Positions 1 through 6,660 of a stretch of DNA of 6,660 nucleotides are shown piece by piece (the first letter of the stretch is position 1; the number at the start of each line of letters is the position of its first letter). The notes under the pieces were generated by a model. That model saw nothing but the letters and a program-made list of their open reading frames with translations. It searched no databases and had not been told where the DNA came from. Both the position numbers and the translations under genes were made by a program. Location of the stretch: the NCBI GenBank assembly GCA_025937955.1, contig JAICQI010000332.1, forward strand, positions 1 to 6,660. The letters run 5' to 3'. This stretch comes from Pyrinomonadaceae bacterium. GTDB lineage: Bacteria; Acidobacteriota; Blastocatellia; Pyrinomonadales; Pyrinomonadaceae.

Positions 1-2
1 AG

Positions 3-2810
3 CGCATGCCGCGCTTCGCCTTCTACGCGGGCGCTCTCTTTAATGCGACTGTCACCCTCGCGTTTCTGCTCGCAGTCGTCACTTCCCGTGGCTTGATGGA
101 TCGTGTGGTTCTGGTGCGACTGGTCCAACTGAATGCGCTGACGTTCGCCGCCTATCTGTTGCCGTGGCTCAGCACACGTGGACGTTGGGAAAACGGTTTG
201 AGTCAAAGCGATCAGCGGCTCGCTGATTACTTACTCAAGCTGCAACTGGCGCTGGCTGTTGTGTTGAATGTTGCCTTGTTTTTGCCGGTAGTTACGACTC
301 TCGTCGTAGCGCCTGAGAAGGCTGGAGCGGCCACAATCGCCGCTGGTAGTTTTCTCGGCTGGTTGACATTCTTCACGACTGTTATTGCAGCAGCGTGGCT
401 GACTGCGAACCGGACGATACGATCTTCTGCCGACACGCTTGCCGCATTGCTGTTGGGTGTGGGTTGTCTACTCGCTGCCAGTGCCACGGAGGTAAATGGC
501 TGGGTTGGCCTTCACACACTCGCGGTATCGATGACGTTGAGTGCGTGGCTGATGCTCCTGGCAGCCGAGCTGAGCGCCGATAGAACACTTCCTTTGTTGC
601 GCTTCGTCTTCGATTTCGTAGACAAGTGGCAATCGAGGTGCAGACAGATCGCGGCAATCATAGGCAGCGTTGCAGTGGTCCTGAGCTTGCGCACTCTTTC
701 GGATGGTCAAACCAGCTACTGGTGGTCCATTGGGCCATTGCTGGCAATCGCCGCTCTCGCTGCAACCCTGAACTGGAAAACACTGCTGCGACGATACATC
801 TACGCAGCAGGAATTCTGTTCAGCCTCGCGGTGTCGCTCTGGTGGTCCTTCGTTTTAAAGCGCGGCTTTTATGAAAGCCGGTTCTTGCTAACCAACATAA
901 TCGCGGGTTCTTTGGCCGGCATTCTTTGGCTCTGGCTAGAGCTGCGCTCGCAGCGCCTCAGGCAAAGGAAAACACTTCTGGCTCTGTCCTTTCATAACCT
1001 GGCGGCACTCTCTGCGCTGGGAGTCCTGATGTTGATTGTGATCGTGAGTTCTTTTATTGGCGGACCGTTATTGTACGCGCCGCTCTTATCGTGGCTCACA
1101 TTTCTTTCTGTGCTGGCATTCATGACGGCGTGTTTGTGGGACCGTCACGCGAAATTCGCGGTTGGAGGTCTTTACGCACTAGGCTTGATAGCGTGTGCGA
1201 TCGCGCTCCGTCAACTGGAACTGAGCTCGATGCGATACGCCTGGTCAGCAACAATCGTTCTTGCCACTTACACTGTTTTCGTCGCTCTCCTCTGGCAACG
1301 GCGCAGGCAACTCATCGACTTCGCGAAACAGTTTAGTGTGCCTGAGCGAATCAGCCCGGATGCTACCGAACTCAATTGGCTCTCCGCTTTTTCAATAGTC
1401 GCCGTCGCAATAGTTGCGTTGCTCGCTTACTGGATCAATGTCAGTTTTCTCGAGGTTGGATTGCGGGTTTCAGCCGGCATAGCATTGGCGGCGCAGTTCC
1501 TGACCTTTGGTCTGTTGGCTGAGGGAGTTCGTGAGCAGAACTGGCGACGTGCTGCGATCGGCGCGGGTGTTGTTGGCGTCATTCTCATCGGGTGGTCGTG
1601 GCTGACGCCCGGCGTTGATGCGACGTGGCTGAATCGCAGTGTGATCCTGATGCTCGAAACATTTGGTCTAACGGCGCTCTACGGGTTTGCGCTCGACAAA
1701 GCAAATACACGCTGGCCGCAATGGACCAACGCCGCGCGCGCTTGCGTGCCGTGGTTGTTGAGCGCGGGTGTTGTAGCGCTGTTCTTCTGTCTCGGGACTG
1801 AGATCCGGTATCAGGTTGAGTTCGGAGCAGTACGAATTCATCCGCTCTCGCTCATTGCGATTGGCTTGACGCTTGTGGCGGCAGTCGTGATTAGCGTGCT
1901 CTTCGCGTTGTCGCCAAGTCACGACCCGTTGAATCTCTCCGAGCGCGGGCGTATGAGATACGTGTACGTCGCTGAGGTGATGCTGGCGTTGCTGTTCCTG
2001 CACATCAGGCTGACGATGCCCTGGTTGTTCACGGGCTTTATCGAGCGCTACTGGCCATTAGTTGTCATGCTAATCGCGTACTTTGGTGTCGTTACCAGCG
2101 AGGCTTTGCGACAACGAAAGTTACTCGTGCTGGCCCGGCCTATAGAACGCACCGGGGCGTTTCTGCCACTGCTGCCGGTGCTTGGATTCTGGCTCGCTTC
2201 GTCTGAAGTAGACTTCTCGTTAGTGTTGTTCCTGATCGGCGGGCTGTATGGCTTGTTATCCATCTTGCGCAGGTCGTTTGGGTTTGGTCTGCTGGCCGCG
2301 GTCGCCGGAAATGCGGGGCTTTGGTATGTGTGGCAACGCACGGCGGATTATGGATTCCTGCAACATCCGCAATTGTGGTTGATACCGGTGGCGCTGTCTG
2401 TCTTGCTGGCGGCATATCTGAATGAAGACAAACTCACTGAAGATCAGATGACCGGCGTCAGGTATCTCTCGCTGGTCACGATCTATGCGGCATCCACTGC
2501 GGACATCTTCATCAATGGAGTGGCGAATTCGCCGTGGCTGCCGTTGATACTCGGGTCGTTCTCGCTGGCAGGTGTGTTTGCGGGAATAATGTTTCGCATT
2601 CGCGGTTTGCTGTTGCTGGGAGCGATCTTTCTGTTGTTATCGATCATCACGATGATCTGGTACGCGTCGATCAACTTTGGTTGGACGTGGTTATGGTATG
2701 TCGCGGGAATCGTGACCGGAGCGACCATCATCTTCATGTTCGCGCTCTTCGAGAAGAAACGCAGCGAGGTGCTGCGCGTGGTTGAAGGGTTGAAGGAGTG
2801 GGACCGGTAA
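3..2810 (+). CDS. Large polytopic membrane protein of unknown function (5' end not resolved)
   Basis: The frame runs from the left edge to a TAA at 2808-2810. An ATG lies at 6, but the codon before it is sense and no ribosome binding site can be seen, so the true start may be upstream. Counting from that ATG there are 934 residues, almost entirely hydrophobic spans separated by short loops. I count about 28-30 likely helices, for example near residues 9-26, 77-99, 110-132, 325-349, 457-476, 612-635, 653-676, 844-862, 867-886 and 893-914. Basic residues cluster in several loops (RRR at 432-434, RQRK at 702-705). The protein ends in a charged amphipathic tail (FEKKRSEVLRVVEGLKEWDR, residues 915-934), probably cytoplasmic. 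No catalytic motif, nucleotide-binding loop or transporter signature is visible. The architecture recalls DUF2339-type giant membrane proteins, and the tail recalls large uncharacterised membrane proteins of Planctomycetes and Acidobacteria, but I cannot confirm either. Function is unknown; the gene converges on the downstream peptidase gene. Confidence 0.85.
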   Translation, partial: RMPRFAFYAGALFNATVTLAFLLAVVTSRGLMDRVVLVRLVQLNALTFAAYLLPWLSTRGRWENGLSQSDQRLADYLLKLQLALAVVLNVALFLPVVTTLVVAPEKAGAATIAAGSFLGWLTFFTTVIAAAWLTANRTIRSSADTLAALLLGVGCLLAASATEVNGWVGLHTLAVSMTLSAWLMLLAAELSADRTLPLLRFVFDFVDKWQSRCRQIAAIIGSVAVVLSLRTLSDGQTSYWWSIGPLLAIAALAATLNWKTLLRRYIYAAGILFSLAVSLWWSFVLKRGFYESRFLLTNIIAGSLAGILWLWLELRSQRLRQRKTLLALSFHNLAALSALGVLMLIVIVSSFIGGPLLYAPLLSWLTFLSVLAFMTACLWDRHAKFAVGGLYALGLIACAIALRQLELSSMRYAWSATIVLATYTVFVALLWQRRRQLIDFAKQFSVPERISPDATELNWLSAFSIVAVAIVALLAYWINVSFLEVGLRVSAGIALAAQFLTFGLLAEGVREQNWRRAAIGAGVVGVILIGWSWLTPGVDATWLNRSVILMLETFGLTALYGFALDKANTRWPQWTNAARACVPWLLSAGVVALFFCLGTEIRYQVEFGAVRIHPLSLIAIGLTLVAAVVISVLFALSPSHDPLNLSERGRMRYVYVAEVMLALLFLHIRLTMPWLFTGFIERYWPLVVMLIAYFGVVTSEALRQRKLLVLARPIERTGAFLPLLPVLGFWLASSEVDFSLVLFLIGGLYGLLSILRRSFGFGLLAAVAGNAGLWYVWQRTADYGFLQHPQLWLIPVALSVLLAAYLNEDKLTEDQMTGVRYLSLVTIYAASTADIFINGVANSPWLPLILGSFSLAGVFAGIMFRIRGLLLLGAIFLLLSIITMIWYASINFGWTWLWYVAGIVTGATIIFMFALFEKKRSEVLRVVEGLKEWDR

Positions 2811-2937
2811 CTACAAAAGACACAAAAAGAGTTAGCCACAAAAAGGCACAAAAAGCACAAAATCAATAACTGTATCTGGTTACCTATTTGTGCTTTTTGT
2901 GCCTTTTTGTGGCTAACTCTTTTATGCCTCTTTGTGG
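2811..2937. repeat. Near-complete palindrome filling the convergent intergenic gap
   Basis: Positions 2825-2861 and 2887-2923 are perfect reverse complements (37 bp each). They are separated by 25 bases that contain a further 4-bp stem (2867-2870 with 2879-2882). After a 7-base unpaired stretch on each side, pairing resumes between 2811-2817 and 2931-2937 with one G-T pair. The structure starts on the base after the TAA of the membrane-protein gene and ends two bases before the stop codon of the opposing gene. The left arm is built from repeated CACAAAAAG units (2821, 2837, 2847, and a partial copy at 2856) around a GAGTTAGC core; the right arm carries the reverse complement. No transposase and no clear flanking target duplication is seen. 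It may be a dispersed palindromic element, a bidirectional terminator, or both. Confidence 0.9.
2811..2937. terminator. Possible bidirectional transcription terminator
   Basis: The palindrome lies between two convergent stop codons, so each transcript would fold the same long hairpin straight after its stop. Short T-rich stretches follow the main stem in both directions (CTCTTTTATG on +, CTTTTTGTGTCTTTTG on -). The stem is A/T-rich and lacks the compact GC-rich stem plus uninterrupted U-tract of a classical intrinsic terminator, so a terminator role is inferred mainly from position and foldability. Confidence 0.4.
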
Positions 2938-2938
2938 C

Positions 2939-5935
2939 CTATTTCGCGGCGAGCTTGCGGCCGGCGTTCAGGTTGTCCCAGTTCATGATCGCGTTGAAGA
3001 CGAGGAAATAGCTTCCTTTGGTTTGGCCGCGCCAGAAGGGATTGGTCGAGAAGAGCAGCACGTGACCATTGCCTGATGGCACGTCAATAATTGCTGCCCG
3101 CTGCGCAATCTCATCGCCGTTATCCAACAATCCCGAGACAAAAAGATCGCGGCTGTCGGCATAGCGCAGCACGACACGCGGACGCTGATTCGGCGGTATT
3201 AACCCGATCGCATTGCGAAGCTGTTCGTCCATGACTGGCGGCGCTTCCCATGGCTCAACGCGCGGAGGTGGCTCCGGAATCTCTGCCGGCGGCCGTCCCT
3301 GCGGGACGTCAGGATCGTCGGGCGTGCCTCGACCGGTAGCACGTTGTGTGGGTCGTTGTCGACCACCAACCCCGTTATTGATATTAAAGATCGGACCATT
3401 CGAACAATACATCGCCAGCGAATCCCCGTAGCCATAAGCGAGCGGACTCGCGGGGTCAACCATCTTCGTTCGCAGTATTACGCCAACAGCACGCAAACGT
3501 TGTGAACGGCTTACGGAAACGCCCGCAGTAAAACCGTAGTTCACGGCAAATTCTGTTGTGTCGTCGACCGTTATAAACAGTCCGCCGTCTTTCACAAACT
3601 TTTGCAGGTTCTGCAAACCACTCCAACCGAGGCCCGGTCGCATATCGTCAGTCTCATCAATGCTGCCGAGGTTTGGCGTGAGTTGCGTCTTCTTCCACGG
3701 CAGCGGGTTACCGTACATCGGCAAGCCGCTGATGATCGCCTGTGAGCCACGACCGACTGGCGCAAACAAGATGACGTCGTATTTGCTCTTGAGATTCGCA
3801 TCGCGCGAAACGTCCTGCGTGCTGATGTAAGCAAAAGGCACCTGCAACTGATCGAGCCCGATGCGATACCAGCCTTCGTCCTGCGTGTTTAGCCACGTGT
3901 GCATGATCGCGATGCGCGCGGCTCTGACCGGATGGGTTTTTACCACCGGAGCATCCGGCACCGCGTAAACCTGTATGCCGAGCTCGTTCGCGACACGTCG
4001 TAGCTCTTCACCGGCGCCTTTGCGAATAATGAACGAGCCTCGATTGAATTTGCGTCCGGCAGCCTCGAAAGGTTCTTCGGCGGCATCCATCTCGACGTCT
4101 TTAAAACGATAACGCAGCGTCACGAGGGCGTTGTCGGCGTTGTGATTGATCAGGTAGACCGAGCCACTGCTCGTGATGCCTCCGGGAGAGCGCACGTCGC
4201 CTTTGATTAACTCCATCGGCGCCGTTAGCACCTTCGTGTCCACGACGCGCACCACTTCGACATTCGCGAGCTCGCCCATGGTCCAGGCAGTGTCGTCGTA
4301 GATGTCTGTCTGCGGATCGTTGGGCGCCCAGTATTGATAATCGAGCAGGGCATCGGCGATGCGGCTGTACGGTTGGTCCATCCGCACGATGTAACTGCCC
4401 GCCGGGAAAGTGCGATCTTCTGTTTTTGGCGTAGGGGTTGGCGAAGCCACGGGAGATGGTCTCGGCGTGGCGTTGCCTGGTTTCCTCTTAACTGCAACCG
4501 TGAATGGCGCCGTGGATCTACTGATCTCCACGCCCTGTGTTTGCAACGTGCGCAGCAGCTCGGCTTGGTTGCCGGCCCTCACTTCATCGCCTGGAAAGAC
4601 GTAAGCCGCCGGACCTTCGTTCTTCGGCTTCTCGATCGAGCGTTTGCTCTTGATGTAAAAGTTCTTCAGAAACAGTTTGCTATTGTTGCCGAAGTGATGG
4701 AGCGTCGTAAGCAATGCCGTTTGCTGGTAGTTGTTGTTGTTTCGCTGCGACCACTTCGCCTTTGGCAACGGCGGATTCTGGCGGTACCACGTTCGTTGAT
4801 ACTCGCTCGGCGAGAGTGTTCGTTCGACTGTGTCGGCGCCGGCGTTGCCGAAAGTCTCATACAAACGACTAATGCCGTTGTGAGTCGCGGCGATGAACAT
4901 CAGATAGCCTGGCGACCACGTGTCGAAGTTGCCGTGTGCGAAGACGCCCGGCATGCCAAACTTCGTCATCTCCGAAACGTTATGCCAGCCGATCATCTGC
5001 CATTCGTCGGTCAGGATCGGATCGACCCAGGCGTTGTATGGACCATCGCCGATGGTGTTGTCGTAAAGGTACGGTACCGATTCGTGCAGGTCGTGCAGCA
5101 CCTGCGGTTTCCACTTGATGTAGGTGTCGAGAACGTTGCGCGTTAGTTTCAGCGACAGTCCGATCGCGTCGCGATTGTTGTCGTGTGCAACGTATTTCCC
5201 CCAGTAGATTAAGGGCGGCCAGTTCTGGTTCGGATTCGCGAGGTGCCAGTTGTAGACGTCGACCATGCGATTGCGACCATCGACTTCGACAACCGGCGTG
5301 ATCAGCGTTACGAGACTGTCGCGAATCGACTTCACGTAAGGGCTATTGTCGACCACGAGCCGGTAAGCCAACTCCATCAACGCTGTCGGCGAGCCGGTTT
5401 CGGTCGAGTGAATCGCGCCAGTAATGTAATAGACTGGAAACGACGCGGTCACCAGGCGGTCGGCTTCCGCTTCGTCCATGTTGATGCTGCGCGGATCAGC
5501 GAGCTTCGTGAGCCGGGCGCGGTTCTCCTCGAGTTTCGACATCAGTTGCTCGGAAGCGATCGCCACCGCGATCATCTCGCGGCCTTCTTCCGTTGTGCCG
5601 ATCGTATAGACTTTAACTCGCTCCGGACGCGCGCGCTCGAGCATGCGCATGTACTTGTAAACGTCCTCCGCATACGGCAGCTTGCCGGGCGCGCCCGCCA
5701 CGTCGCCGAGCACGGCCTTGGGCGTCGGCACGTCAGGCGAAGCGGGCAGGTAGTCCGTGAGAGGCGAGTTGAAGTAAGGCGCGGTCGTATACTCGCGAAT
5801 CTTGTTGGTGTACTCCTGATCGAGCGGTTGATTCGGATCGCGGGCCGGCTTGACTTGGGCGTTGGCGATTGTTCCGAAGATTGATAGGCAGAGAACGGTT
5901 AGAAGGAGCGACCGAAGGCGGCGCGCAAGCGTCAT
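2939..5935 (-). CDS. Secreted M14 family zinc carboxypeptidase with C-terminal GATase-like domain
   Basis: This complete 998-residue protein is a metallopeptidase expected to remove C-terminal residues from peptides outside the cytoplasm. Residues 1-26 form a Sec signal peptide: RR near the N-terminus, a hydrophobic core and an ANA|Q cleavage site. The M14 domain spans about 88-365. Zinc ligands are H176 and E179 in HSTE and H284 in DLHE. N254-R255 in HDNNRD match the substrate-carboxylate-binding Asn-Arg pair, and E360 in RLYETFG is the likely general base, so the enzyme should be active. A beta-rich region follows (about 440-660), interrupted by a Pro/Thr linker near 488-506. From about 672 to 985 there is a Rossmann-like domain of the class I glutamine amidotransferase-like type (RIAIMHTW, YDVILFAP, GGLFITVDD, GHVLLFSTNPFWRG), broken by a Pro-rich stretch at about 855-900. 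I see no obvious nucleophilic cysteine, so this domain is probably non-catalytic. The start is supported by GAGGA 9 bases upstream and by the signal peptide. The exact substrate is unknown. Confidence 0.95.
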   Translation of the reverse strand: MTLARRLRSLLLTVLCLSIFGTIANAQVKPARDPNQPLDQEYTNKIREYTTAPYFNSPLTDYLPASPDVPTPKAVLGDVAGAPGKLPYAEDVYKYMRMLERARPERVKVYTIGTTEEGREMIAVAIASEQLMSKLEENRARLTKLADPRSINMDEAEADRLVTASFPVYYITGAIHSTETGSPTALMELAYRLVVDNSPYVKSIRDSLVTLITPVVEVDGRNRMVDVYNWHLANPNQNWPPLIYWGKYVAHDNNRDAIGLSLKLTRNVLDTYIKWKPQVLHDLHESVPYLYDNTIGDGPYNAWVDPILTDEWQMIGWHNVSEMTKFGMPGVFAHGNFDTWSPGYLMFIAATHNGISRLYETFGNAGADTVERTLSPSEYQRTWYRQNPPLPKAKWSQRNNNNYQQTALLTTLHHFGNNSKLFLKNFYIKSKRSIEKPKNEGPAAYVFPGDEVRAGNQAELLRTLQTQGVEISRSTAPFTVAVKRKPGNATPRPSPVASPTPTPKTEDRTFPAGSYIVRMDQPYSRIADALLDYQYWAPNDPQTDIYDDTAWTMGELANVEVVRVVDTKVLTAPMELIKGDVRSPGGITSSGSVYLINHNADNALVTLRYRFKDVEMDAAEEPFEAAGRKFNRGSFIIRKGAGEELRRVANELGIQVYAVPDAPVVKTHPVRAARIAIMHTWLNTQDEGWYRIGLDQLQVPFAYISTQDVSRDANLKSKYDVILFAPVGRGSQAIISGLPMYGNPLPWKKTQLTPNLGSIDETDDMRPGLGWSGLQNLQKFVKDGGLFITVDDTTEFAVNYGFTAGVSVSRSQRLRAVGVILRTKMVDPASPLAYGYGDSLAMYCSNGPIFNINNGVGGRQRPTQRATGRGTPDDPDVPQGRPPAEIPEPPPRVEPWEAPPVMDEQLRNAIGLIPPNQRPRVVLRYADSRDLFVSGLLDNGDEIAQRAAIIDVPSGNGHVLLFSTNPFWRGQTKGSYFLVFNAIMNWDNLNAGRKLAAK

Positions 5936-5944
5936 ATTGTTTTT

Positions 5945-5949
5945 TCCTC
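5945..5949 (-). promoter_or_regulatory. Ribosome binding site of the M14 peptidase gene
   Basis: On the - strand GAGGA precedes the ATG at 5935 with a spacing of nine A-rich bases. This is a good Shine-Dalgarno match and fixes the start that also yields a clean signal peptide. Confidence 0.7.
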
Positions 5950-5963
5950 GTCAGGCTTTTAAC

Positions 5964-6008
5964 ACAGATTAGCTGGATTTTGAAATCGGAGATTTCCGTG
6001 TAATCTGT
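5964..6008. repeat. Inverted repeat with 8-bp arms in the divergent gap
   Basis: ACAGATTA at 5964-5971 is the exact reverse complement of TAATCTGT at 6001-6008, with 29 bases between. Inside it lies a second, tighter inverted repeat. The outer arms overlap the weak -10 candidate for the oxidoreductase gene. The set may be a regulator-binding site, a hairpin, or a degenerate copy of a dispersed palindromic element. Confidence 0.6.
5982..5996. repeat. Short palindrome GAAATC-GGA-GATTTC
   Basis: Six-base arms GAAATC and GATTTC flank a 3-base spacer, making a 15-base near-operator-like dyad. It overlaps the -35-like TTGAAA and lies inside the larger inverted repeat, although its centre (5989) is offset by three bases from the outer centre (5986). 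Such dyads are typical of dimeric repressor sites, but a chance or repeat-derived origin cannot be excluded. Confidence 0.45.
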
Positions 6009-6016
6009 TGAACCGG

Positions 6017-6660
6017 ATGTCAGATCAAATCAAGAAAGCCAAGGCTGCTGGTGGCGTGCCGTCGATAGTTGCGGCGGTCAGGAGTCTCTCGAATGAGATG
6101 GGTCTTGTCCGTGGCGTGCGGACACTGCTTCATGTAAATCAAGCGGGTGGAGTGGATTGTCCGGGTTGCGCGTGGCCGGAGCCGGATCGCAAGCGTTCGC
6201 ATTTTGAGTTTTGTGAAAACGGCGCGAAGCATGTTGCGGGCGAAGCGACCACCAAACGAGTCACGCCGGAGTTCTTCCAGAAGTGGAGCGTGGCTGAGCT
6301 CTCGGAACAATCCGATCAATGGCTGAACGCACAGGGACGACTCACTCATCCGATGTTGCTGCGACGTGACGCGACTCACTACGAACCCGTGAGCTGGGGA
6401 GATGCTTTTGAACTGGTTGCCGCTGAGCTCAATTCGCTTAACTATCCCGATCAGGCGATCTTCTACACATCGGGCCGTACTAGTAATGAAGCCGCCTTTC
6501 TTTATCAACTCTTTGTGCGCCAGTTTGGCACCAACAATTTGCCCGATTGTTCAAACATGTGCCATGAGTCGAGCGGTTCGGCGTTGAGTGAAACTATTGG
6601 CGTTGGGAAGGGAACTGTCACGCTTGAAGATTTCGACAAAGCGGAGGCGATCTTTGTCAT
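6017..6660 (+). CDS. FdhF/YdeP family molybdopterin oxidoreductase, N-terminal part (cut by the window edge)
   Basis: Only the first 214 codons plus two bases are present; full-length family members have roughly 750-800 residues. The family resembles formate dehydrogenase H and E. coli YdeP: enzymes using a Mo or W bis-molybdopterin guanine dinucleotide cofactor, mostly cytoplasmic and with poorly known substrates. No signal peptide is present, as expected. Visible landmarks are a putative Fe-S site with DCPGCAWPEPD (C48, C51) and C66 in FCENGAK, then SWGDAF (126-131), YTSGRTSNEAAFLYQLF (150-166), and DCSNMCHESSG (177-187), where C182 aligns with the metal-binding selenocysteine of FdhF and is a TGC cysteine codon here. 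IGVGKGTVTLEDFDKAE follows. These stretches are nearly identical to YdeP as I recall it. The ATG at 6017 fits the YdeP N-terminus, but no Shine-Dalgarno sequence precedes it. The gene is transcribed away from the peptidase gene. Confidence 0.93.
   Translation, partial: MSDQIKKAKAAGGVPSIVAAVRSLSNEMGLVRGVRTLLHVNQAGGVDCPGCAWPEPDRKRSHFEFCENGAKHVAGEATTKRVTPEFFQKWSVAELSEQSDQWLNAQGRLTHPMLLRRDATHYEPVSWGDAFELVAAELNSLNYPDQAIFYTSGRTSNEAAFLYQLFVRQFGTNNLPDCSNMCHESSGSALSETIGVGKGTVTLEDFDKAEAIFV

Larger units (their letters stand above)
5936..6016. promoter_or_regulatory. Divergent intergenic region with start signals of both flanking genes
   Basis: These 81 bases separate two divergent start codons, so promoters for both genes should lie here or just inside the coding ends. 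Towards the oxidoreductase, TTGAAA at 5980-5985 resembles a -35 box, and TAATCT at 6001-6006 is a weak -10 candidate 15 bases later. That pair would give a very short or absent leader. No convincing promoter pair can be named for the peptidase side. The inverted repeats described separately occupy the middle and could be operator sites. Confidence 0.4.

Noticed and set aside
2821..2936. CRISPR-like repeat array in the convergent gap
   Set aside because: The repeated words are only 9 bases long, unevenly spaced and in inverted orientation, with no unique spacers of constant length.
2811..2938. Miniature transposon (MITE) with target duplication
   Set aside because: The long inverted arms would fit, but no convincing direct repeat flanks the element, so insertion by transposition cannot be shown from this window alone.
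2811..2940. Small ORFs reading through the palindrome (Phe/Cys/Leu-rich peptides on both strands)
   Set aside because: They only translate the CTTTTTGTG words and then run into the neighbouring genes out of frame, with no ribosome binding site.
4334..5146. 270-codon open frame on the + strand opposite the peptidase gene
   Set aside because: It lies wholly antisense to the M14 coding sequence, including its catalytic region, and its translation is rich in Arg, Val and Cys with no domain pattern. It is a shadow of the codon bias of the real gene.
5243..5884. 213-codon open frame on the + strand opposite the 5' part of the peptidase gene
   Set aside because: It is antisense to the M14 domain and signal-peptide region. 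Its Arg/His/Val-rich translation has no plausible start signals and no recognisable family.
5858..5935. Lipoprotein signal (cysteine at residue 16 of the peptidase)
   Set aside because: The residues before the cysteine (TVL) do not fit a lipobox, and a good ANA|Q signal peptidase I site follows at 26/27.
6020..6508. 162-codon open frame on the - strand at the right end
   Set aside because: It is antisense to the YdeP-like gene, whose protein motifs are unmistakable.
6560..6562. Selenocysteine at the metal-ligand position of the oxidoreductase
   Set aside because: The codon is TGC, an ordinary cysteine, so no selenocysteine insertion is needed.

Overview
The window holds three protein-coding genes and two short, structured gaps between them. 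No tRNA, rRNA, CRISPR array, transposase or phage gene is visible. Base composition is moderate. The source looks like a free-living, Gram-negative-type bacterium. I lean towards Acidobacteriota, perhaps Blastocatellia, because of the very large secreted M14 peptidase with Pro/Thr linkers, the large orphan multi-span membrane protein, and the A-rich palindromic intergenic DNA. This placement is inference from general familiarity, not from a marker gene.

Layout: (1) From the left edge to 2810 on the + strand is the 3' part, possibly nearly all, of a gene for a very hydrophobic membrane protein with roughly 28-30 predicted membrane spans and a short charged C-terminal tail. Its reading frame is still open at the window edge. 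(2) 2811-2938 is a 128-bp convergent gap. Almost all of it is one palindrome: two perfect 37-bp arms, a further short outer stem and a small apical stem. (3) 2939-5935 on the - strand is a complete gene for an exported zinc carboxypeptidase of family M14. It carries the full set of zinc and catalytic residues, followed by a C-terminal glutamine-amidotransferase-like domain. (4) 5936-6016 is an 81-bp divergent gap with two nested or overlapping inverted repeats, and it must hold the start signals of both flanking genes. (5) From 6017 to the right edge on the + strand is the first third or less of a molybdopterin oxidoreductase of the FdhF/YdeP type.

The three genes do not form an operon: 1 and 2 converge, and 2 and 3 diverge. 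No shared pathway is evident. The peptidase acts outside the cytoplasm on peptides, while the oxidoreductase is a presumed cytoplasmic Mo/W-bis-MGD enzyme of unknown substrate. The least ordinary material is the non-coding DNA, above all the palindrome that exactly fills the space between the two convergent stop codons. No multi-gene undescribed system is supported by this window.
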